From: Hsuehochloa calcarea
Lineage: Eukaryota; Streptophyta; Magnoliopsida; Poales; Poaceae
DNA length: 64,000 nucleotides
NCBI GenBank assembly: GCA_036346395.1
Contig: CM070615.1
Coordinates: forward strand, 2,609,534-2,673,533
Direction: 5' to 3'
Below are positions 58,301 through 64,000 of the stretch, piece by piece (position 1 is the first letter of the stretch; each line of letters begins with the position of its first letter). The notes below the pieces were generated by a model. The model saw only the letters and a program-made list of their open reading frames with translations, was not told where the DNA came from and made no database searches. A program made the translations under genes and the position numbers.

Positions 58301-60781
58301 TGACTTAGTCCATTCCAGATTATGACAGTAACAATGGCCATCACGTAGTTGATATCTATCAACATTTTTTCACTTCAGGTGCACATAAAAAACGTTTTAC
58401 CAACTAGTTTAAATGGCATTCAGTTGATGAGTTGAGTGACATTAGAGAATGAATACCATACTATGTGCAACCTATGAGAAGCAACTTGTACAGATAAACC
58501 TCTATGTATTGTTAAGTACAGTTCGCCATAAACAGGATATTTTAAGAGCAAAACTGAAGGATAATTTAGCAAGCCTACCTGGCTTTGTAGCCTAGAGAAA
58601 GTCATAATTTGCACTCCAGAACTTGCCGGTGCAGATGGCATTTTTGTGTTGTCTCCACCAACTATCTATACAAAACAAGTTAGTAAAAATACAGAACAGA
58701 GGTTCTTAAACAATCATGTTTGTTGCATTTGCATATATGAATTGCAAGTGGTCCACACTTACCACTATAAGGCGAACACATGGCATTTGAGTTATAAAGC
58801 TTAACAGCTGCAATCAATAGATAAATATAAGTAAAACAATACGTTGAAAATTAAATATACTTTTTTTCAAAGTATATATCATGATGCAATGCAAAGTTGA
58901 ATGCTAGGCGGTGTCTATAAACTGATGTATGCAAAGCTGAATGCTAGGCGGTGTCTATAAACTGATGTAGCGTTTTAAACCAGAATAAAATTTGGATCGG
59001 GCCCCAATATCCACCACATAAACCATGTGTGTATGTGGATATGGTCCAGAACAAACAGTATTTAACATGCATGCAGTATGCACTATTCGATCTTTTGACA
59101 TATGAAGCACCCGTAACAAGGTCATATTCAAAATAAATTAAGGCCCTAGTACGATGAGATTAACAGCTGAAAGCATAGATCAGATTCCTAGAAACAACTG
59201 CCCAGTTGCCAGCCTTACTAGTTAGAAGTTAGGATTGGTACGACCAGTGACATGAGTAGTGCTATCTAAGGTTGAGGTAAGGGATTAAAGCTCACAGTGC
59301 TTAGTGTTTGAGGCACACAGAAAATAGCTTCTACTGTTGCATGGTTCACAATGAACTGAACTGCATCTGAACCTGCAGAAAGTACAATAAGCAAAAAATG
59401 TTACTAGATAAATGAAAAAGAGATCGATGATCATTCTGCGATGTTGAACATACCGAGAGTATCATAAAGTGGCACAGATACATATGAATATGCAGCACAA
59501 GCATGGTCAATAATGATCCACTCAGGTCTGTTTATAAAATACAGACCAATGCGTGCACCCTGATTCAGATAAAAAAAAATATTTGAAGTAAGTTCACATA
59601 AATTAACTCTAGGACACTAGAAGTGCTGTACCAAGATAGCAATGTGTGACAAGATATCTGCTTGTTAATAGTCAAAAACAAAAGGACAAGTGCTTGTTGA
59701 GATTATGATGACTCACTTCAGGTATTCCATGATAAATAAGACCAGAACCTATTGCAGTCCTGCTCATACTAGCTTCTCCATATGTCATCCATTTGTAGCT
59801 GCAACGCTATACTTATGTCATTTACAAGAGTTAAACAAGGCTAGATAAGGCTACAAAAGGCAATAATAAGGAATAATCAGATAACCAATCCTTACTCTCC
59901 AACTGTTCCATCTGAGCAGACTCTTGTACCCAGGTATCTACAATCTCTAAAAGTCTCAACTGCATACCTGCGCAATTTGGGATATCATAGAACATTGTGC
60001 CTGAGAGATGATTACAGTACTAACATTTGAATATTAATAGTTTTCTTATCAAGCATGTAGTCTGCAAAAGACATAAATTTACCAGCTTTCATAAAACAAT
60101 CAGATAAAAACTCCTGCATTCAAGTTCTTTTCGGCTCTCAATTTACCATTATATAAAAGGTAAAAAACTTACCTTGGCAAGGTAAGCCCCCAAAAAAAGA
60201 CCTATATACATTTTTTTCCAGCCCCAAGGCTTCCATAAAAGAACAAGTAAAACAGTTTCCCTTGCGAGTTATTCTTTTTTCTTATTAGATTTTGCAAGGA
60301 AATCCCTCCTGACCACAAATCTGAGAGCAAAAAATAATGGGAGCTTCCTAAGGAAAAAAAGAATTAGCATTGGTTTTTGCCTAACTCTAACGTTCTAGCA
60401 TCTCTTTCAGAAATAATCTAAGAGACTATTGCAGCATGATGTTACACTCACAGCTTTGCTAATAACTCAACACAAGAATTGGATAACATCGGTAATAACT
60501 GAAGTATTTGACCAAGTAGAGATGAATTATTAAGGCACAAAAGTTCGATGTTCAAGAGGGATTGTGAAGATTCTTACACAAAATTATCATGCAGCGTTCC
60601 AATGTCTTGATTACCAGGAAATCTATTTATTAACCTTACAGGTGACTTTGCAGATCTGCAAGAACAGCAAGTTTGAGCAACAACAAAAACAAAATGCAGC
60701 TTAACATATAAATAACCTACCGGTACACATTCCACTTTCCAGTATGCAACTTCTCGGGGAGAACGACACTGTAGCCCTGCA
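28395..60781 (-). CDS. LACS6: long-chain acyl-CoA synthetase, peroxisomal LACS6 type (5' partial)
   Basis: It activates fatty acids to acyl-CoA with ATP; LACS6/7 feed peroxisomal beta-oxidation. Exons in gene order: 60721-60781, 60578-60655, 59896-59967, 59717-59798, 59454-59559, 59296-59372, 58763-58807, 58579-58665, 51716-51805, 51537-51616, 51339-51432, 42599-42687, 42379-42467, 37541-37670, 37328-37446, 36735-36858, 36567-36653, 35460-35563, 35287-35372, 28748-28834, 28561-28647, 28395-28490. All have GT-AG borders and phases that fit. They give 655 codons without a stop. Visible motifs are YTSGTTGTPKG (AMP binding), the GYGMTETS block, DGWLHTGDIG and DRKKNIFKLAQGEYIAPE. The first exon found begins QGYSVVLPEK, so about 45 N-terminal residues, including the expected PTS2 signal, are missing. 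The C-terminus is ARQKL, not a canonical SKL. Five retroelements sit in introns. Confidence 0.93.
29170..34248 (+). mobile_element. Ty1/copia element 1 in a LACS6 intron
   Basis: The 5' LTR is 29170-29276 (107 bp, TGTTAG...CCAACA). A primer-binding site TGGTATCAGAGC follows directly. The polypurine tract (GTTTGGGGG..., about 34126-34140) precedes a decayed 3' LTR ending at 34248. The flanking target duplication TTATT (29165-29169 and 34249-34253) is exact. The element is antisense to LACS6. LTRs this short are unusual for a full-size copia. Homologous LTRs occur at 35778-35888 and in element 3. Confidence 0.95.
29870..34125 (+). pseudogene. broken gag-pol of copia element 1
   Basis: Order seen: Gag (about 29870-30900), protease-like CILDSSTLFHMT (about 30955-30990), integrase core (IFIDDYSRHTWIY, about 31615-31980), reverse transcriptase (LDIKNTFLNGELREE near 32935; LLYVDDMIIT near 33180) and RNase H (about 33650-33860). 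Copia order (integrase before RT) is clear. Frameshifts and many stops break it. Most stops are TAG where relatives have Gln or Trp (for example 29976, 30260, 30278, 31978 and 33353). The YVDD active site is still present. It cannot encode a working polyprotein. Confidence 0.9.
34713..34879. mobile_element. small hAT MITE in a LACS6 intron
   Basis: Ends CAGGGGCG (34713-34720) and CGCCACTG (34872-34879) are inverted with one mismatch. Flanks CATGCAGG (34705-34712) and CATGCATG (34880-34887) match at 7 of 8. At 167 bp and without coding capacity, it is non-autonomous. Confidence 0.6.
35778..35888 (+). mobile_element. LTR remnant related to copia element 1
   Basis: TGTTAGATATG, GGTGTTCTTTGCATATT, TTGGCATTTGGCCCATTG and GAATAGAATT follow the same order as in the 107-bp LTR of element 1. 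No internal copia sequence adjoins it. A LINE tail follows. Confidence 0.55.
35920..36494 (+). mobile_element. LINE 3' end, 5'-truncated
   Basis: A frame at about 35990-36271 contains IDHLLIGCAITSQVW and ISWMLWKERSESV, the zinc-finger region at the C-terminus of plant L1-type LINE reverse transcriptases (HLL-GC...VW and LW-ER signature). It is followed by a T-rich 3' UTR ending TTTTGCACGTTCTAG and an A run at 36486-36494, as expected for target-primed insertion. The 5' part is missing. Confidence 0.75.
38463..38625 (-). repeat. internal third LTR copy
   Basis: It matches the outer LTRs from AGAGAGGAATTGGGGCT to ...CATTAACA but lacks the first bases of the LTR. The sequence just left of it (38200-38462) equals 39598-39866. 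The middle LTR is fused to that sequence at GCCATGTA, so a deletion joined internal and LTR sequence. Confidence 0.8.
40681..40795. repeat. two tandem copies of a ~65-bp unit in the three-LTR element
   Basis: A unit with AAGAAACTATTGATATACTA, then AGATTGGGTGCT and a C-rich stretch ending CCCCGGGA, occurs twice in a row. An inverted CCCGGGGGCAGC follows at about 40818, so a GC-rich hairpin is possible close to the primer-binding side. Confidence 0.75.
42092..42230. mobile_element. 139-bp hAT MITE in a LACS6 intron
   Basis: Exact 8-base duplication CCTAATAG at 42084-42091 and 42231-42238. Inverted ends TAGGCCTGTT and TAGACCTGTT. The interior is rich in GGGCC/GGCCC blocks and could fold strongly. 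Confidence 0.75.
44591..45225. mobile_element. Ac/Ds-like hAT element nested in copia 2 integrase
   Basis: It interrupts the integrase between HKSVK and FNTSVHN. The host sequence AGCGTGAA occurs on both sides (44583-44590 and 45226-45233), an 8-base target duplication. The left end resembles CATGGATCCAAATCCCGGTC and the right end, reversed, TAGAGGTAAAAACTCG, typical of Ac/Ds-like termini with a GC-rich subterminal region. No transposase. Confidence 0.7.
45537..45768. mobile_element. 232-bp Ac/Ds-like hAT MITE nested in copia 2
   Basis: Exact 8-base duplication ATTGTTAG at 45529-45536 and 45769-45776. The ends CAAGGATAAAAATC and CATGGATCAAAATC (reversed right end) match at 12 of 14. It interrupts the integrase frame. 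The right terminus resembles the left end of the element at 44591, so both may belong to one family. Confidence 0.85.
48155..51140 (+). mobile_element. Ty1/copia element 3, gag-deleted, in a LACS6 intron
   Basis: LTRs 48155-48260 and 51034-51140 (106 and 107 bp, TGTTAGATGTG...TCATAACA). Primer-binding site TGGTATCAGAGC at 48261. Target duplication ATCCA (48150-48154) and ATTCA (51141-51145) match at 4 of 5. The element is 3.0 kb because Gag and protease are missing; coding starts in the GAG-pre/integrase region. It is related to element 1 in LTR length and pol sequence. The orientation is antisense to LACS6. Confidence 0.92.
48386..50980 (+). pseudogene. broken pol of copia element 3
   Basis: Integrase (IFIDDFSHHTWIYF, HAQNGVAERKHRHLLE, 48560-49075), reverse transcriptase (about 49570-50330, TWDLVSLP, LDVKNIFLNGELREE) and RNase H traces to about 50730. 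The RT active site reads YVDMIIT, one Asp codon shorter than YVDDMIIT in element 1. The open stretch 49573-50448 is the longest intact RT part here. Stops again sit at former Gln codons (for example TAA at 49073). Confidence 0.88.
52597..53020. mobile_element. possible small repeat element in a LACS6 intron
   Basis: The left edge TACTAGTAGAGTGTCTGTATG and the right edge CGCGGGGGTAAACTCCTTTTA resemble a repeat type that is frequent in grasses (from memory). A G run of about 20 lies at 52844-52860. Boundaries and class are uncertain. Confidence 0.3.
53145..58151 (+). mobile_element. Ty1/copia element 4 in a LACS6 intron
   Basis: LTRs 53145-53365 and 57931-58151, both 221 bp, starting TGTTGGAATAT and ending CTCTTTCA. 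I count 12 mismatches between them. Primer-binding site TGGTATCGGAGCC. Polypurine tract TGCGAGGGGC just before the 3' LTR. Exact target duplication TATAT at 53140-53144 and 58152-58156. A TATA box (CTATATATGCC) lies in each LTR. It is the best-preserved element of the window and antisense to LACS6. Confidence 0.96.
53420..57917 (+). pseudogene. nearly full gag-pol of copia element 4, inactivated
   Basis: Gag (53420-about 54400), protease (WYMDSGASSHLS, about 54505-54540), GAG-pre and integrase (IWHRHLSHLG; TSQQNGKVERI, 54870-55560), reverse transcriptase (56440-57160, LDVKNAFLHG, LLLYVDDIVLTAS) and RNase H (VYSDADWVGC, SSAEAEYRG, 57440-57700) are all present in copia order. Breaks are a few frameshifts (near 54640, 56100-56200, 56880 and 57170) and six stops, every one TAG (53702, 55239, 56040, 56870, 57166 and 57828), at places where Gln is expected. 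The YVDD box is intact. Confidence 0.92.
58225..58335. repeat. short tandem repeat in a LACS6 intron
   Basis: A unit of about 37 bases containing CCATTCCAGATTATGACAGT occurs twice in a row. Confidence 0.8.
58890..58972. repeat. two 41-bp tandem copies in a LACS6 intron
   Basis: The unit TGAATGCTAGGCGGTGTCTA plus the bases to CTGATGTA is repeated directly, nearly identical. Confidence 0.85.
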
Positions 60782-61085
60782 CTGAAGAAGCTATACACGT
60801 TGAATTCATAAAGACAGTTTATTTTAAATAAGATATTTCTCAAACTAAAAATATATACACTGGTGTCCGAGGAAAGTCCCAAGTTAACTCAAACATGCAC
60901 AGTTGAAATTGAGAAGCCATGGGCTGTGCGCTGAAGAATCTAGTACAGTGAATTATTAGTGATAGTTTGTTTTAAATAAGCTATTTCTCAAACAAAGAAA
61001 AATCACATGTGTTGTTGTCTCTCAAGAGTGTGCCAATTAAACTCAAGCATGCAGTGCTGCAATTAAGAAACCATAGGATGAGCAA
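60770..61085. repeat. imperfect 155-160 bp tandem repeat upstream of the first LACS6 exon found
   Basis: CACTGAAGAAGCTATAC..., TTTTAAATAAGATATTTCTCAA and AACTCAAACATGCAC recur in the same order about 155 bases on. The first unit includes the acceptor of the exon at 60721-60781; the second is decayed and has no exon-like frame. Confidence 0.65.
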
Positions 61086-61399
61086 TTGGCCCTCCATTTT
61101 ACAATTGCTGCTTGTATCTTAGGGTGGAAATGGATCTGGTATAAAATTAGTAACAAAGCGAATCCATAAGGATATGGATACGAATTTAGACAGATACCAG
61201 GGTGGGCTCACAATAAGTAGAATTGCGCCAAGAAATACATTGTTCCGGTAAAACTTTTGAAACATGAAAGGTCCAAATTTGGTTGAGTGAGAGTTCTGGT
61301 AAACCCCGTTATACACACCATTGAATCATACAAGGAAAAACCTTTACATCTACAAAGTAATTAAATGCAGAAGAAAGGCGTATAAGCTATTCCAATAAT

Positions 61400-62557
61400 C
61401 ACCAACACTAGACAGGATTTTGGTCTCCACCAGCTGGGAAGCCAGATATCCTCTCTGCAAATTCATGAGTTTAACTAGGGTGGGGTCAGATCATTGTCCT
61501 ATTGTGTTGGATACTGGGGGGGATAACACTTCAAGAGTGCCAAGAAGATTCTTTTTTGAAAAAAAGTGGTTTTGTCAGGAGAATTTTATAGAGGTGGTTC
61601 AGGAGAAATGGAAGGAGATTGGTCAAAAACTTCTTGAGCATATATATTCTTTGGACAGATGGAATGGTATTTTGGCCTCTTTAAGACAATTTTTAAAAGG
61701 ATGGGGTGCCAATACGAATGGCATGTTTAGAAAGAAGAAGGATATTCTAGATCATATTGGTTTGGTGGATAGGAAAGCAGAAATCTGGGTTGTCTGCAGA
61801 AGAGTGGATAGACAGATACCAAGCTGAAAGAGACCTGGAAAAACTGCTTGATATGGAGGAGAAATTTTGGCAACAAAGAAGTGCTGTGAATTGGCTGACT
61901 AAAGGGGATGCTAATACTAGGTACTTTCATAGTTGTGCCAATGGGAGAAGAAAAAAGAATTTTATCTTTAGCTTGGAGCATGAAGGGGATGTCTAAGAGA
62001 GGAATCAGACATTAGAGATCATATTTACAAATTCTACAAGGACTTGTTTGGTAAGGAAAGTAACCTGAAAGTCAATATTGTTAAAGATTTCTGGTAGGCT
62101 GGAGGGAAGATTTCTGTTGAGGACAATTTAAGTTTGGTGCAAAAAAATTCAGAGGAAGAGGTATGGGCGACTATTAAAGGTTTAAATGGGGATTCAGCTC
62201 CTGGGCCTGATGGATTTCCCACTTGTTTTTATAAGTACTTTTGGGGTGATATCAAAGTTTACTTTGTGGCGTTGGTCAAAGACTTTCATGAAGGGGAAGC
62301 TGGACTTGAAAAGATTGAATTATGGGGGTGATTACTTTGATTCCTAAGATCAAATAGGCTAATTCTATCAAACAGTTTAGACCTATATGCTTGTTGAATG
62401 TCAGCTTCAAAATTATTACTAAAATGTTGGCTGTTAGATTGGGTAAAGTAGCTCATAAGATCATCAGTGAAAATCAGACAGTATCCTGGTTGGGGTAGTT
62501 TCTCTCCATGAAATCCTGCATGACTTGAGAAAATCCAAGGGTAAGGGGGTAGCATGC
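61400..62557 (+). pseudogene. L1-type LINE fragment (endonuclease end to reverse transcriptase start)
   Basis: Open pieces in changing frames show the end of the endonuclease (LTRVGSDHCPIVLD, about 61460-61515), the linker (VNWLTKGDANTRYFH, about 61890-61935), the start of the reverse transcriptase (APGPDGFPTCFYK, about 62195-62240; FRPICLLNVSFKIITKMLA, about 62370-62430) and a later RT piece (LHEILHDLRKSKGKG, about 62505-62550). Several stops and frameshifts are present. It ends abruptly where related retroelement sequence begins at about 62558. Expected function: target-primed reverse transcription; this copy is dead. Confidence 0.85.
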
Positions 62558-63101
62558 AATGATAAATCCAAAATCCGAGTCTTGATAATGTCGTCGTAGC
62601 ATGCAGCTCTTGGAAAATATGTCGACAAAAGATTTCTCATCCGATGTCGTGCAACAGCCCATAAAGCACAAGGTGCGGGCGCAAAGTCGACCGCGACAAC
62701 ATGACGAAGAAGATGGTGAAACCGACAAAAATAGATAAAACTGTCAAATCAAGCTGAATAAGAATAGATAGAAGTATGACGGCGCAGATCGTAGCCCAAG
62801 ACGACGGCGGCGCAGTGCACAAGAAGCGCAACAGAGGCGCAGTGCAGAAGAAACGCGGCGCAATGCACAAGTACAACGAAGACGTAGTGCGGAAGAAGCG
62901 CAGCGGCCTTAAAAGCTTGGGGCGGCGGATCTGCAGTGGCTCGAAGAAAAGAGCAGTTGTTGCTGCCATGCAAAAGAAAATTCATATACTTCTATGACTG
63001 ACAATAAATTTGTGGACTCGCATGGCTTAGACGAATTCACAGATAAAGTGATACGGACTTGGATGGACGCAACGGAAGCAACGACACAAAGAAAGAAAAG
63101 C

Positions 63102-63610
63102 CTAAAAGAATAACAAGCTAGCAGTAGAATGATAGCAAGAAGCCATGATGAGGGAATAGCAAAGATAGAGTGTCGCGGAGACTGGTCCGCTCAGGCTCCT
63201 GAGATCGAACACCAGATAGTTAATCGAGTGCGAAGGAAGGCGACAGTGAGCTGACGCAAAGAAGGCTTTCCACCACCACTTCCAGTCCTCCACACAAAGA
63301 AGCATGTAGGTTAGGACCAGGGAAACCTCAACGTAGACAATGACCAGCAGGAAAAGGACAATGAACAGGAAGCCAAAGACGTAGTAGAACCTCCCCAACC
63401 AAATGCTAGAAAGGATTAAGAATAGCTCAATGAAGAGGGTGCCAAAAGGCAATGTTCCCGCACCGAGCACAAGCAGCCATGAAGGGAACTTCCGCTCAGG
63501 GATCTCTCGTGGAATTTGATTGGTACGGACAGGATATTCAATGCTTGCAGCACGTGTACCTAGCAAGCCTCCAATAAGTGTCAGTGGCACAGAGATGCAA
63601 AACCACACAT
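63102..63610 (-). pseudogene. captured nonaspanin (TM9SF/EMP70) C-terminal fragment
   Basis: The frame reads VWFCISVPLTLIGGLLGTRA, then RTNQIPREIPERKF, LPFGTLFIELFLI, SSIWLGRFYYVFGFLF, CVEDWKWWWKAFF, INYLVFDLRSLSGPVSATLY. These are landmark motifs of the C-terminal membrane part of nonaspanins, multi-spanning Golgi and endosomal proteins. At least four membrane segments are visible. Frame breaks occur after WKAFFAS and after SLIMAS, and the N-terminal domain is absent. It is a non-functional gene fragment, apparently continuous without introns, lying inside retroelement sequence and in the same orientation. Confidence 0.85.
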
Positions 63611-63639
63611 GCACGTCTCCTCCCCTCCTTGCTCGTCGC

Positions 63640-64000
63640 ATCTCCCTTGCATGAGTTGGTGGCGGCGGCAGGTCGGAGCGGCCGGGCGAAGCTCAAGCTC
63701 AAGGCCGGCGTGGATCCAGCTGGTAGTCGGCCCACCGACGCCAGATCTGGCTAGGAGACGACCTGGCGCCGACAGAGAGAATCCGGAGAGACCCAGATCT
63801 CTCTGGATCCGGTTGATGAAGTGCTCGGAGATGGTGCCGAAGGTGATGTAGCCAAAGAAGCCCAGATGTTGTGGGGAGGCAGCGGCCGGAGCAGTCGCCG
63901 AAGAGCGAGGAGCAGCAACGAAGAGGGGGAGTCCCCGAGCGATAGCGATTCCGGATCGGGAGGACTCCTTCGGCGGAAGATGAAACGGCTCGGGAGGCGA
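63640..64000 (-). other. GC-rich stretch upstream of the nonaspanin fragment
   Basis: A minus-strand frame with GFFGYITFGTISEHF (about 63825-63870) stays open to the window edge. I do not recognise it. It may be a second captured exon or leader of the retroelement. Confidence 0.25.

Larger units (their letters stand above)
62558..64000 (-). mobile_element. retroelement related to the three-LTR element, with captured gene DNA
   Basis: From about 62558 the sequence follows the internal part of the element at 37736-41049 (ATGCAAT...GATAAATCC, CCGAGTCTTGA..., GCATGCA(A/G)CTCTTG, GGTGAAACCGACA, AATCAAGC). That element reads on the minus strand, so this one probably does too, with its 5' side beyond the window. 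It contains a nonaspanin fragment (63102-63610). No LTR is visible at its left edge, which abuts the LINE, so it is truncated or rearranged. Confidence 0.6.

Noticed and set aside
1..64000. tRNA, rRNA or organellar insertions
   Set aside because: I saw no cloverleaf with conserved box A/B, no rRNA core sequence and no chloroplast or mitochondrial gene. Short tRNA-like strings are retroelement primer-binding sites.

Overview
The window is plant nuclear DNA, almost certainly from a grass of the rice (Oryza) type. It has GC-rich first exons, spliced genes with GT-AG introns, many Ty1/copia elements primed by initiator-Met tRNA (PBS ending ...TGGTATCAGAGC), hAT MITEs and LINE pieces. Placing it on the short arm of rice chromosome 11 or 12 is inference. 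It rests on the recalled linkage there of DMC1 and peroxisomal LACS6 copies in a duplicated block; the chromosome cannot be settled from the sequence.

Layout. 1-9350 is repeat-rich and carries no recognisable host gene. It holds a 710-bp imperfect repeat, a 745-bp hAT-type element, and a direct tandem duplication of about 3.7 kb (1931-5670 and 5671-9350), each copy with an LTR-like block. 9530-9900 is a hAT transposase remnant. 10490-10711 is an intact UBL5/Hub1 gene whose probable 3'-UTR intron and terminal exon continue to about 13060. A second tandem duplication of 2.8 kb (11966-14763 and 14764-17570) copies that 3' end. 17571-23500 is mostly LTR debris. At 23507-23583 (minus) sits what looks like a lone first coding exon of the meiotic recombinase DMC1. 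Divergent from it is an intact three-exon NAC transcription factor gene (24271-26640) with a recent in-frame 47-residue tandem duplication.

28395-60781 (minus) is the main gene: a LACS6-type peroxisomal long-chain acyl-CoA synthetase. I place 22 coding exons, all in phase with no stops, giving 655 codons. Only the N-terminal exon, expected to hold the targeting signal, is not found. Its introns hold five retroelements with matching target-site duplications: copia at 29170-34248, a three-LTR non-autonomous element at 37736-41049, and copia at 42824-47849, 48155-51140 and 53145-58151. They also hold a LINE 3' end, an LTR remnant and several small hAT elements, two of them nested inside a copia. 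About 21 kb of the 32 kb gene span is therefore mobile DNA, yet the exons read cleanly.

61400-64000 holds a LINE fragment, then a retroelement related to the three-LTR element. This carries a captured piece of a nonaspanin (TM9SF) gene.

Main observations: a gene that keeps its frame through about 21 kb of insertions; retroelement stops that are nearly all TAG at former CAG or TGG codons; gene-fragment capture by a non-autonomous retroelement; a recombinant three-LTR structure; a truncated DMC1; and patterned micro-differences between duplicate copies that may be assembly errors.
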